Assembly: GCA_001798185.1 (NCBI GenBank)
Contig: MGRM01000028.1
Location: 62,001-126,000 of the forward strand
From: Deltaproteobacteria bacterium RIFCSPHIGHO2_02_FULL_44_16
GTDB lineage: Bacteria; UBA10199; 2-02-FULL-44-16
Direction: 5' to 3'
Length of the DNA stretch: 64,000 nucleotides
Shown: positions 51,502 through 60,424 of the stretch, piece after piece
How positions within the stretch are numbered: the first letter of the stretch is position 1
Layout: each line of letters opens with the position of its first letter
Program-made: the position numbers and the translations under genes
The notes under the pieces: generated by a model
Seen by the model: the letters and a program-made list of their open reading frames with translations, nothing else
Databases searched by the model: none
Told to the model about the DNA's origin: nothing

Positions 51502-51531
51502 TTGACTTCGTCGGAACGGTTCGCTCATAAT
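51502..51531 (+). promoter_or_regulatory. Probable rho promoter
   Basis: TTGACT at 51502-51507, 18-bp spacer, CATAAT at 51526-51531, giving a leader of roughly 210 nt before the rho ATG. Confidence 0.6.
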
Positions 51532-51681
51532 GAACTCATTCAAAAAACCGAAAGGCCCTGTTTTTTATTAAGAATACAATTGCAAAAACGTCCACCAGAT
51601 TCATTTCATATCTATAAAAACAATACAGAAATAAAAAACTCATAACAAAAAACCAATACCTTACATCATGAATGATTTTGT

Positions 51682-51701
51682 AACCCTCTTTCAGGGTTTT
51701 T
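51682..51701 (+). terminator. Terminator-like hairpin in rho leader (possible attenuator)
   Basis: AACCCT pairs with AGGGTT, a five-base loop and T5 follow, 46 bp before the rho start. Rho genes are often self-regulated through the leader, so attenuation is plausible. Confidence 0.5.
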
Positions 51702-51746
51702 CCACACAACGCTCTCCCACCTCTTTTATCTTGAAAGGATACGTGT

Positions 51747-52994
51747 ATGCATTTGAATGAATTGAAAGTGAAAAAGATCGCAGATCTCATCGATATGGGG
51801 AATGAATATAATATCGAAGGGGCTGCAAACATGCGGAAGCAAGAATTGATTTTTGCTCTTCTGCAATCTCAATCAGAGAAAAAGCTCGCCATTTTTGGTG
51901 AAGGAGTTTTGGAAATCCTTCCTGACGGTTTTGGATTTTTACGTTCCCCTGATTATAATTACCTGCCAGGTCCCGATGATATTTATGTCTCTCCTTCGCA
52001 GATACGTCGTTTCGGATTGCGAACAGGCGATACGATTGCGGGAGAAATTCGTCCACCAAAAGAGACAGAACGTTATTTTGCCCTTTTGAAAGTAGAAAAA
52101 ATTAATCATGAATCACCCGACAAAGCGAAGCAGAAAATTCTTTTTGATAATTTAACACCTCTTTATCCGAATAAACGTATTACGCTCGAAGCTGATGCAA
52201 AAAATTATTCGATGCGCGTCATGGATCTCTTTACTCCTATCGGCCTTGGACAGCGCTCCCTTATTGTTTCTCCTCCGCGTGCCGGAAAAACAGTCTTACT
52301 TCAAAACATTGCCAATGCGATTACGGTAAATCATCCAGATGTGGTAAAAATTGTGCTCTTGATTGACGAACGTCCTGAAGAAGTGACCGACATGCAACGT
52401 TCCGTCAGCGCTGAAGTAGTTTCTTCAACTTTTGATGAGCCGGCGACACGACATGTCCAAGTGGCGGAGATGGTGCTTGAGAAAGCGAAGCGTTTGGTGG
52501 AGCACGGCAAAGATGTGGTGATCTTACTCGATTCTATTACTCGTCTTGCTCGTGCGTATAATGCGGTGGTTCCTCCATCAGGAAAAATTCTTTCTGGCGG
52601 TGTGGATGCCAATGCGCTTCATAAGCCAAAACGTTTCTTTGGCGCTGCGCGCAATGTGGAAGAGGGTGGGAGTCTGACGATTATCGGAACAGCGCTGATC
52701 GATACCGGAAGTCGAATGGACGAAGTCATTTTCGAAGAATTTAAAGGAACTGGAAATATGGAAATCCATTTGGATCGTAAACTGATGGAGAAACGTATCT
52801 TCCCATGTTTGGATATGAATAAATCCGGAACACGTAAGGAAGAATTGCTCATGAGTCAGGAAGAACTCAACAAAGTTTGGATTCTTCGCAAAATGCTTCA
52901 ACCTCTCAATACGATCGATGCAATGGAATTTTTGTTGGATAAAATTAAGCCGACCAAAACGAATAAAGAATTTTTAATGTCGATGAATTCGTAA
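51747..52994 (+). CDS. rho: Transcription termination factor Rho
   Basis: A 415-residue RNA-dependent ATPase hexamer. It has the N-terminal [18 protein letters not shown] domain, the RNA-binding [35 protein letters not shown], Walker [26 protein letters not shown], and Q-loop and R-loop regions. Full length. GAAAGGA lies upstream of the ATG. Confidence 0.97.
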   Translation: MHLNELKVKKIADLIDMGNEYNIEGAANMRKQELIFALLQSQSEKKLAIFGEGVLEILPDGFGFLRSPDYNYLPGPDDIYVSPSQIRRFGLRTGDTIAGEIRPPKETERYFALLKVEKINHESPDKAKQKILFDNLTPLYPNKRITLEADAKNYSMRVMDLFTPIGLGQRSLIVSPPRAGKTVLLQNIANAITVNHPDVVKIVLLIDERPEEVTDMQRSVSAEVVSSTFDEPATRHVQVAEMVLEKAKRLVEHGKDVVILLDSITRLARAYNAVVPPSGKILSGGVDANALHKPKRFFGAARNVEEGGSLTIIGTALIDTGSRMDEVIFEEFKGTGNMEIHLDRKLMEKRIFPCLDMNKSGTRKEELLMSQEELNKVWILRKMLQPLNTIDAMEFLLDKIKPTKTNKEFLMSMNS

Positions 52995-52996
52995 CA

Positions 52997-53746
52997 TTAC
53001 TTTGCAAATACAGCGATGCCGTTGGGAATACGCGAACGACCAGGAATCGAGAGTTTGAATTTTCCGATTTCGGCAAACAGTTGAGATGAACTTCCTCCAT
53101 CGAGATTCATCGCATCTTCGCATTCAAATCCACCTTTCCAACGACTCAAAACAAAAGCTTCGGCAAATGTTCGCATGGTGATTTCAGCTCCTTCGGTAAT
53201 GGCGATAATCACTTTTCCTTCTTTCGTTATCCCAATACCCGAACGAGCGGCTCTCTCTTCTTTCAGTTTTGGAATGATTCCTTTGATGACAAGACGAGGT
53301 CCTGCTTGAAGCGCCATGATTGTGGTGGACAAAGGGATGTACTTCGACGGTTCTGTAATGCGAGGAGTGTCTCCCTCCATCGAAAAAATACTCCACCAAC
53401 TTGTTTTATGCAGACGGTTTCGTTCTTTTCCGCTTTGAATGAGGAGTCCGATAGAAGCATGTTGTTGTGTAAAAAAACCTCCATTGATGGCAAGCAGAGC
53501 ATTGGAACGCTTTTTAAGGATTTCAATTGTGGTTCCCATTTTTTCTGCGTCACTTGCGGTGATGACATCCAAACGAACACGTGTCGGATCAATTTCAAAA
53601 GCATGGAGATTTGTTTGATCAAAGAAAAAACTTGTATATCGAATGCCATCGCTCACGACATTCCATACGTATGCAGGTTTTGGGGACGAAAATGCGATCT
53701 GAGGAGAGAAAAAGAAAAAGCAGAGAAGAGAAATTTTTTTGATCAC
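52997..53746 (-). CDS. Phosphodiester glycosidase family protein (NAGPA/DUF2233), exported
   Basis: A 249-residue protein with a signal peptide (KKISLLCFFFFSPQIAFSS). The NAGPA-type domain shows ALLAINGGFFTQQ, MALQAGPRLV, RSGIGITKEGKVIIAI and the EDAMNLDGGSSSQLF active-site stretch. Members hydrolyse sugar-phosphodiester bonds or bind cell-wall polymers. It follows the membrane-fusion gene by 2 bp and converges on rho. Confidence 0.88.
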   Translation of the reverse strand: MIKKISLLCFFFFSPQIAFSSPKPAYVWNVVSDGIRYTSFFFDQTNLHAFEIDPTRVRLDVITASDAEKMGTTIEILKKRSNALLAINGGFFTQQHASIGLLIQSGKERNRLHKTSWWSIFSMEGDTPRITEPSKYIPLSTTIMALQAGPRLVIKGIIPKLKEERAARSGIGITKEGKVIIAITEGAEITMRTFAEAFVLSRWKGGFECEDAMNLDGGSSSQLFAEIGKFKLSIPGRSRIPNGIAVFAK

Positions 53747-53748
53747 GA

Positions 53749-54861
53749 TTAACGTCCCCAGATATCAACCGTTGTTCCCTCTTCAAGCTTTTCATGTCCT
53801 TTGACAATGATCAAGTCATCTTCACGAAGTCCTTCGACCACTTCGGTGAATCCATCTTGTGTCTGTTTTGGGATAATGCGCGTGCGATGGGCTGCTCCTT
53901 GAACAACCACAAAGACGTAATGCTGTCGCTGATCAATGAGAATGGCATTGTTCGGAACGAGAAAATAGCGCTGTCGTTTTACTCCTGTAAATTTTACTTC
54001 GGCTTGCATGCCGACTTTGAAAAGAGCGGTGGGATTGGCGAAAACCGCTTTTACCGGAAATGTGGATCCCTGTTCGAGTACTGCTCCAATAGAGATGACA
54101 TTTGCTTCGATCAGTTCTGTGGGGAGTTCTGCGAATCGCACGGTAATTTTTTGTCCCGATTGAATCGCCGTTGCTTCATGTCCTGCAAGTTCAAATTCGA
54201 CAATCATCGGATCTACTTTGGAAATTTTCATGAGTGTTGTGTTTGTGGGAATGGTGAGTCCAGAAGCCACGTTGATTTCTGTTATCACCCCGGATGTGGG
54301 ACTTGTAATCGTCAGTTGGGTAAGACGCGATTCGAGGGATTGAATGTCGGATCGCTTTTGTTCAACTGCGGCTTCGTTTCTTTCTACTTGAGTTTCTAAA
54401 GTTTCATAGTGATGCTGATTGATACTTCCTTCCTCTAAAAGACGATCGCGGTTTCGATGCAGATATCGATTTTTCTGCAGTTCATTGTCAGCATCTTTCA
54501 GTTCTGTTCGAAGTTGAGTCAATTTCAGTTGCAGTTCTTCTTCTGCAAGACGAACAAGAGCAGTGTTTACTGCGATGGTATCTCCCGAAGTGATAAAGAC
54601 TTGTTCAATTCTCGCTTCGAAAGGGAGTTTGATTTCAACGGTTTCACTTGGAGAAAGTTTGGCGGGAACCGCTAAATCCAACGCCCGCTCTCGCAAGAGA
54701 GCATTGGCAACGGTGACGGGAACCGCTCGATTTGAACTTTTAAAGAGTTTGTCGAGAAAGCCGCTTTTATGCTTTGGCGCCTCTTCGTCATTGCTACAGC
54801 CAACGAGAAGAGAAAATGCCATGAAAAGAACAAAAGCTTTTATATTTTTTAAACCCCCCAT
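53749..54861 (-). CDS. RND-type periplasmic adaptor (membrane fusion protein), lipoprotein
   Basis: A 370-residue HlyD/AcrA-like adaptor. Lipobox FSLLVGC after an N-terminal helix, then the lipoyl-type half PAKLSPSETVEIKLPFEARIEQVFITSGDTI, a coiled-coil hairpin of about residues 120-185 (QLKLTQLRTELKDADNELQ and ETLETQVERNEAAVEQKRSDI), and the other lipoyl half LTITSPTSGVITEINVASG. No inner-membrane pump or TolC gene lies beside it. The ATG at 54861 fits the lipoprotein signal; an upstream extension is rejected. Confidence 0.88.
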   Translation of the reverse strand: MGGLKNIKAFVLFMAFSLLVGCSNDEEAPKHKSGFLDKLFKSSNRAVPVTVANALLRERALDLAVPAKLSPSETVEIKLPFEARIEQVFITSGDTIAVNTALVRLAEEELQLKLTQLRTELKDADNELQKNRYLHRNRDRLLEEGSINQHHYETLETQVERNEAAVEQKRSDIQSLESRLTQLTITSPTSGVITEINVASGLTIPTNTTLMKISKVDPMIVEFELAGHEATAIQSGQKITVRFAELPTELIEANVISIGAVLEQGSTFPVKAVFANPTALFKVGMQAEVKFTGVKRQRYFLVPNNAILIDQRQHYVFVVVQGAAHRTRIIPKQTQDGFTEVVEGLREDDLIIVKGHEKLEEGTTVDIWGR

Positions 54862-54979
54862 ATTTTTCTTATAGCGGATTACACAGACAGAGCAATGGGG
54901 AATTGTCCTCATTTTGGCGGAACGCTTTCTTTATCCCGCTTGACCCATTTTTGGCCTCATGGTACCCGCCATAAATCTT

Positions 54980-56302
54980 ATGGCAGACGTTTCAACAGCA
55001 TCTTCTCTTATGGAAACGCTCACGTCGCTGTGCAAGCGGCGCGGATTCATTTTTCAAAATAGTGAAATTTATGGTGGCATTAACGGCTTTTGGGATTTTG
55101 GACCACTCGGCGTCGAACTCAAACGCCGTGTGAAAGAGTCGTGGTGGCAGCGTATGGTTCGTGATCGCGATGATGTCGTTGGAATCGATACCACGATCAT
55201 CGCGCATCCTCAAACATGGATCGCTTCGGGACACGTGAAGAGTTTTAGCGATCCGATGGTCGATTGCAAAAAATGTAAAAGGAGATTTCGCACTGACGAG
55301 ACCCAGAAAAGCACGCAGTGTCCGGAGTGTGGGGGAGAGTTCACCGAAGCAAGTCAGTTTAACTTAATGTTTGAAACCTTTGTGGGAGCAAAGAGCGATT
55401 CAGCGTCAAAAGCTTATCTGCGACCTGAAACGTGTCAGTCGATTTTTACGCAATTTAAAAATGTGCAAACGGTTTCCCGTCAAAAAATTCCCTTTGGCAT
55501 TGCTCAAATTGGAAAAGCGTTTCGCAATGAAATTACCCCACGCAATTTTATTTTTCGTTCGCGCGAATTTGAACAGATGGAGATGGAATTTTTCTGTCAC
55601 GAAAAAGAAGCCATAAAATGGTATGAATATTGGGTTGAGGATCGTTTCAATTGGTTCACTTCGATCGGTATCATCCGAAAGCACCTTCGGCTGCGCCAGC
55701 ATGAAAAGAGCGAACTTGCACATTATGCCAAAGGTTGCACGGATGTGGAGTTCGAAATGCCCTTTGGGTGGTCGGAGATGGAAGGGATTGCGAATCGAAC
55801 TGATTACGATTTGAAAAATCATCAAGAAATTTCAGGAAAAGATCTTTCGTATTTTGATGAGCAGACGAAAGAACGATTTATTCCCCATGTCATCGAAACA
55901 TCGGTGGGCGTTGATCGTACCTGTCTTGCAATTCTGGTGGATGCTTATCGTGAAGAAGAGGTAAAAGGTGAGAAGCGCGTTGTCCTTCAGTTCGCGCCTC
56001 ATATTGCTCCAGTGCAAGTGGCTCTCTTTCCTCTTTCGGGAAAGTTGAGTGATAAGGTGAAACCCATTCATGATCGCCTGAAAAGGCAATTTGCAGCAGA
56101 GTTTGATGATGCCGGTTCGATCGGAAAACGTTATCGTCGGCATGATGAAATCGGAACACCGTTTTGCGTGACGTACGATTTTGACTCTGAGACCGATCAT
56201 GCCGTCACAATTCGTCATCGCGATACGATGCAACAAGATCGCATTGCGATTGAACAGCTGGAACAGTATTTGTTAAAACATTTGCATGAAAAGCGATCAT
56301 AA
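54980..56302 (+). CDS. glyS: Glycyl-tRNA synthetase, alpha2 type
   Basis: A class II aminoacyl-tRNA synthetase of the homodimeric form (shared with archaea, eukaryotes and some bacteria), 440 residues from this start. It has LCKRRGFIFQNSEIYGGINGFWDFGPLG, a zinc-like CKKC...CPEC pair, LRPETCQSIFTQFKN, FGIAQIGKAFRNEITPRNFIFRSREFEQMEMEFF and the anticodon-binding end. The ATG at 54980 is nearer to where family similarity starts; 54959 is an alternative. No strong Shine-Dalgarno is seen for either. Its last codons form an arm of repeat copy E. Confidence 0.94.
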   Translation: MADVSTASSLMETLTSLCKRRGFIFQNSEIYGGINGFWDFGPLGVELKRRVKESWWQRMVRDRDDVVGIDTTIIAHPQTWIASGHVKSFSDPMVDCKKCKRRFRTDETQKSTQCPECGGEFTEASQFNLMFETFVGAKSDSASKAYLRPETCQSIFTQFKNVQTVSRQKIPFGIAQIGKAFRNEITPRNFIFRSREFEQMEMEFFCHEKEAIKWYEYWVEDRFNWFTSIGIIRKHLRLRQHEKSELAHYAKGCTDVEFEMPFGWSEMEGIANRTDYDLKNHQEISGKDLSYFDEQTKERFIPHVIETSVGVDRTCLAILVDAYREEEVKGEKRVVLQFAPHIAPVQVALFPLSGKLSDKVKPIHDRLKRQFAAEFDDAGSIGKRYRRHDEIGTPFCVTYDFDSETDHAVTIRHRDTMQQDRIAIEQLEQYLLKHLHEKRS

Positions 56303-56424
56303 ACATTTTAATGTGTGCGGGTCCTGCCGCCTGCGGCATTCCGGAAGTTTTGCTGATACGCAATAACTTCCGAAATAGCCTCCGGCGTCACCCGCAGTTA
56401 ATTATCTGTTTGCGATCGCTTTTC
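56288..56424. repeat. Palindromic element, copy E (between glyS and ppdK)
   Basis: Perfect 11-bp outer arms GAAAAGCGATC (56288-56298) and its complement (56414-56424); pairing continues with AAACA/TGTTT and TTAA/TTAA. The left arm is the glyS coding end (EKRS). The core has GCGGGTCCTGCCGCCTGCGG and CCTCCGGCGTCACCCGC as in copies A-C, with a different middle. The shared TTTCAAAAC edge is absent. Confidence 0.8.
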
Positions 56425-56440
56425 CTGAGGAGTGTCTTCA

Positions 56441-59104
56441 ATGACCAAAAAATATGTCTATACTTTCGGTAACGGTAAAGCCGAAGGGAAAGCAGACATG
56501 AAAAATATTTTAGGCGGCAAAGGAGCTAATCTCGCTGAGATGAATCTCCTTGGTTTTCCGGTTCCAGCTGGTTTCACGATTTCAACGGAAGTGTGCACTT
56601 ACTTTTACGAACATCAAAAAAAATATCCTCCTGAACTCAAAGATCAAGTGCTGAAGGCTTTGAGTGCCGTTGAAAAAGTGATGGGTGCGAGCTTTGGTGA
56701 TCCAAAAAATCCTCTCCTTGTCTCTGTTCGATCTGGCGCACGTGCTTCGATGCCAGGGATGATGGACACGATTTTAAACTTGGGACTCAATGAAGCGACA
56801 CTTCAAGGATTAATCCAGAAAACGCGGAACGCGCGGTTTGCGTATGATAGCTATCGCCGTTTTATTCAGATGTATGGCGATGTGGTGCTCGGTGTGAGTT
56901 CCGCTCTTTTCGAAGAGAGTATTGATGCGCTGAAGAAAAAAAGAGGGATTAAGCTCGATACAGAATTTACGGCTGAAGATTTAAAAGCTTTAGCAGAGGA
57001 ATTTAAAAGACTCGTGGTTCAAGAAACGGCGCAACCTTTTCCAGAAAATCCGCAAGACCAGCTTTGGGGTGGCATTGGAGCTGTCTTTAGTTCGTGGCAA
57101 ACACCGCGAGCGATTGAATACCGTCGATTGAGTCAAATTCCCGAAGAGTGGGGGACAGCGGTAAATGTGCAAGCCATGGTCTATGGAAATATGGGCGATG
57201 ATTCAGCAACCGGTGTCGCATTTACACGCGATCCTTCAACAGGCGAAAAAAAGTTTTACGGTGAATATCTGATCAATGCACAAGGTGAAGATGTTGTTGC
57301 AGGTGTGCGAACACCACAACCTCTGACAAAGGAAGCCAAAAAAGAAAAAGACGAAGTATCTTTGGAAGAGGCGATGTCAAAAATTTATCAAGAGCTGGTG
57401 AGTATTTATCAAAGATTAGAAAAACATTATCGCGACATGCAAGATATCGAATTTACGATTCAACAGGGAAAGCTGTGGATGTTGCAGACGCGCAACGGCA
57501 AACGTACGGCTGCTGCGGCCATTAAGATCGCGGTCGAAATGACGAATGAAAAATTGATTACAAAAAAAGAATCGATCATGCGCGTGCAACCTTCGCAACT
57601 TGATCAACTTCTTCATCCTCGTATTGATCCGAAGGTAAAGCGAGAAGTGCTCGCAAAAGGTCTTCCCGCTTCTCCTGGAGCTGCGACGGGAAAAGTTGTT
57701 TTTTCAGCGGAAGAGGCAGAAAAATGGGATCATCGCGGTGAAAAAGTTCTGCTTGTGCGTATTGAAACGTCGCCAGACGACATTAAAGGAATGGCGATTG
57801 CAAAAGGGATTCTCACTTCTCGTGGCGGCATGACCTCTCATGCGGCAGTTGTAGCGCGAGGCATGGGAAAAACCTGTGTTGCGGGATGTGGCGCGCTCGC
57901 GATTGATTATGCAAAAAAACAATTCATGGTTGGAAATGTAACTGTGAAAGAGGGAGATTTTTTAACGATTGATGGTTCTACCGGAGAAGTGATGCTCGGA
58001 GCGCTTCCGACGGTGGAACCGGAGTTATCTTCGGAGTTTGAAGTTTTCATGAAGTGGGTCGATGAATATCGAAAGCTTGGTGTTCGCGCCAATGCAGATA
58101 CGCCGCACGACGCTGAAGTCGCACGTCGTTTTGGTGCAGCAGGGATTGGACTTTGTCGCACGGAGCATATGTTTTTTGAAGGCGACCGTATCGATGCGGT
58201 TCGGGAAATGATTCTCGCAAACGATCTTGAAGGACGTCAGAGAGCGCTGATGAAAATTCTTCCGATGCAGCGCGAAGATTTCAAAGGGATCTTTCAGGAA
58301 ATGGATGGATTTCCAGTAACGATTCGTCTTCTCGATCCCCCTTTGCATGAATTTTTACCGCATACGGATCAAGAAATTGAAGAACTTTCACGTGCGATCG
58401 ATATTCCAGCCGAAAAGTTAAAAAGAAAATCCGAAGAACTGAGAGAGTTTAATCCCATGCTCGGTCATCGCGGATGCAGACTCGGTGTGACGTTCCCGGA
58501 AATTTATGCCATGCAAGTACAAGCGATTATAGAAGCAGCATGTGATGTCACCAAAAAAGGGATCAAAGCTATTTCTGAAATTGAAATTCCACTGGTAAGC
58601 CACCCCAATGAAATGAGAGTGTTGCGCACGATCTGCGAAGAGAAAGCAAAAGAGGTCATTGCCAAAACAAAACAAAAGGTCCCCTATACGATCGGCACGA
58701 TGATCGAGCTTCCACGTGCTTGTCTTTGTGCGGATGAACTTGCGTATCACGCCGATTTTTTTAGTTTCGGGACGAACGATTTAACGCAGACCACCTTTGG
58801 TTTTTCACGCGATGATTCCGCAAAATTTTTGGAAGAATATGTCAATCGTCATATTCTTCCCCATGATCCCTTTGTTTCGATTGATCAGGAAGGTGTCGGA
58901 CGACTGATGAAGTTGGCAGTTGATTTAGGTCGAAAAACAAAATCAAACCTCGAAATCGGAATTTGTGGAGAACATGGCGGAGATCCTGACTCTATTGCTT
59001 TTTGCGCTCGACTGGGACTGAACTATGTCAGTTGTTCTCCGTATCGAGTTCCCATTGCGCGACTTGCAGCTGCACAAGCAGCGTTGAAAGTAAAAGAGAG
59101 TTGA
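56441..59104 (+). CDS. ppdK: Pyruvate, phosphate dikinase
   Basis: An 887-residue PPDK that interconverts pyruvate, ATP and Pi with PEP, AMP and PPi. The N-terminal nucleotide-binding domain begins [31 protein letters not shown]. The phosphohistidine motif [21 protein letters not shown] is in the middle. The C-terminal PEP/pyruvate barrel has [40 protein letters not shown] and [12 protein letters not shown]. The ATG at 56441 is chosen for its GAGGAG nine bases upstream; GTG 56432 is the alternative. Full length. Confidence 0.96.
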   Translation: MTKKYVYTFGNGKAEGKADMKNILGGKGANLAEMNLLGFPVPAGFTISTEVCTYFYEHQKKYPPELKDQVLKALSAVEKVMGASFGDPKNPLLVSVRSGARASMPGMMDTILNLGLNEATLQGLIQKTRNARFAYDSYRRFIQMYGDVVLGVSSALFEESIDALKKKRGIKLDTEFTAEDLKALAEEFKRLVVQETAQPFPENPQDQLWGGIGAVFSSWQTPRAIEYRRLSQIPEEWGTAVNVQAMVYGNMGDDSATGVAFTRDPSTGEKKFYGEYLINAQGEDVVAGVRTPQPLTKEAKKEKDEVSLEEAMSKIYQELVSIYQRLEKHYRDMQDIEFTIQQGKLWMLQTRNGKRTAAAAIKIAVEMTNEKLITKKESIMRVQPSQLDQLLHPRIDPKVKREVLAKGLPASPGAATGKVVFSAEEAEKWDHRGEKVLLVRIETSPDDIKGMAIAKGILTSRGGMTSHAAVVARGMGKTCVAGCGALAIDYAKKQFMVGNVTVKEGDFLTIDGSTGEVMLGALPTVEPELSSEFEVFMKWVDEYRKLGVRANADTPHDAEVARRFGAAGIGLCRTEHMFFEGDRIDAVREMILANDLEGRQRALMKILPMQREDFKGIFQEMDGFPVTIRLLDPPLHEFLPHTDQEIEELSRAIDIPAEKLKRKSEELREFNPMLGHRGCRLGVTFPEIYAMQVQAIIEAACDVTKKGIKAISEIEIPLVSHPNEMRVLRTICEEKAKEVIAKTKQKVPYTIGTMIELPRACLCADELAYHADFFSFGTNDLTQTTFGFSRDDSAKFLEEYVNRHILPHDPFVSIDQEGVGRLMKLAVDLGRKTKSNLEIGICGEHGGDPDSIAFCARLGLNYVSCSPYRVPIARLAAAQAALKVKES

Positions 59105-59124
59105 TATTATGCTCAAAAATTATT

Positions 59125-59188
59125 TGTCATTCCCGCGTAGGCGGGAATCCCCTGCAATACTTGAGATCCCCGCTTTCGCGAGGATGAC
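59125..59188. repeat. REP-like palindrome, copy 4
   Basis: TGTCATTCCCGCGTAGGCGG at the left and CGCTTTCGCGAGGATGAC at the right. It lies directly before the lipoprotein gene and its GAGGATGA may act as ribosome-binding site. Confidence 0.85.
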
Positions 59189-59195
59189 TTATATT

Positions 59196-60338
59196 ATGAA
59201 GAAGATTTTCTTTTCTCTTTTCTTTTTATTTGTTGGTTGCGCAACCGATGCCGATATTTTCAATGATCTTGGCAACAACATCGCTTCTCCCACGGCGATG
59301 GCGGTCGATTCCACGAATCGTCGACTTTATCTGGTCAATTCCAACAATGAAGTGCTCTATGACTGGAAGCAGGGTTCTGTGCATGTGATCGATATTACCA
59401 ATCCCACATCTCCTGTGCGTTTGAATACGCTTCCGACAAAAAGTTTTTCAGGAGATATTTCACTTGATCTCACCAACCGCAAAGCATTTGTCTCCAATCG
59501 TTTTAGCGAAAACCCTCATGCGTCCAACGATCAGATGTTGACTATTGATATTGACGAATCTTCTACGAATTTTCTCTCTGTTACGGAAACTTCGGTTGCG
59601 CTCAACCCCTTTGGGATTGCCTGTTGCTTTCCAAATGATCGCCTGTTTATCGGTTCCTCCGAAGGTGTGCTGCAGTTTACAGATCGAACGACCTCGCCCT
59701 TAACGGTCACCTCCGTGAATCTCAAAAGAACCCTCACCACAGGCGAAACTTTTAGCGAATTGAAAGCCACCAATATTGCGATCATCAACAATCAAGCTTT
59801 TCTCTCGCGCGAAGAGGGGGGAGTTGTTGTGGTGAATCTCGATGAAGTGTCCGACACCACCGTCAATCCCGTCGATTATTTTATTTTTGATATCGGTTCG
59901 CCAAGGGGGATTGCAACAGATGGAACACGTCTCTATGTTGTCGATGAAAGCTTTGAAAACAGCGCTCTTATTTCACGTGTTTTAGTTTTGGATGTCAGTT
60001 CGCTGACACCTGTGACGGAGAATACAACGGTTGCAGTGAAGGATAAAAATACCGATAGTCTTTTCGTCACCGGGATCGATGTGGGAAGAAATCCTCAACA
60101 GATATTAATTGCTTCCGGAAAAGCCTATGTGACGAGTAGCGATGCGAAAACAGTTTCGGTTTTGGATCTCACCTTAAATGCGGTAGAGAAAACGATTGGT
60201 GTCGGGAAAAAACCGTTCTCCCTTGGACTGGATAGCCCCGCTGGCGTGCCGACAACACTCTATGTTGGTAATCTTGAAGACAATACGATCTCTATTATTG
60301 ATATTCCGACCTTGTCTGTTGTTGCAACGTATCCTTAA
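59196..60338 (+). CDS. YVTN-type beta-propeller lipoprotein
   Basis: A 380-residue lipoprotein (lipobox FLFVGC, Cys14) with repeated propeller blades: AMAVDSTNRRLYLVNSNN, GSVHVIDITNPTSP, SLDLTNRKAFVSNRFSE, GIATDGTRLYVVDES, KAYVTSSDAKTVSVLDLTL and TTLYVGNLEDNTISIIDI. This is the YVTN/40-bladed type propeller. Function unknown; probably surface or periplasmic. The open frame upstream is REP DNA. Confidence 0.85.
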   Translation: MKKIFFSLFFLFVGCATDADIFNDLGNNIASPTAMAVDSTNRRLYLVNSNNEVLYDWKQGSVHVIDITNPTSPVRLNTLPTKSFSGDISLDLTNRKAFVSNRFSENPHASNDQMLTIDIDESSTNFLSVTETSVALNPFGIACCFPNDRLFIGSSEGVLQFTDRTTSPLTVTSVNLKRTLTTGETFSELKATNIAIINNQAFLSREEGGVVVVNLDEVSDTTVNPVDYFIFDIGSPRGIATDGTRLYVVDESFENSALISRVLVLDVSSLTPVTENTTVAVKDKNTDSLFVTGIDVGRNPQQILIASGKAYVTSSDAKTVSVLDLTLNAVEKTIGVGKKPFSLGLDSPAGVPTTLYVGNLEDNTISIIDIPTLSVVATYP

Positions 60339-60424
60339 AACTCTACTTTTTCATTGCGCTTTTGCGGGAGCTTATGCTAAAAAAGGCGCAATTTTAAAGG
60401 GTTAGCGGTCACTACTATTTTTCT

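Larger units (their letters stand above)
51389..51746. other. Intergenic region between divergent dapF-like and rho genes
   Basis: 358 bp without a gene. It contains a good promoter for rho, an AT-rich leader of about 200 nt, and a terminator-like hairpin near its end. Confidence 0.6.

Noticed and set aside
59109-59195. Extended N-terminus of the propeller lipoprotein
   Set aside because: This is REP sequence read in frame; the signal peptide with lipobox starts at 59196.
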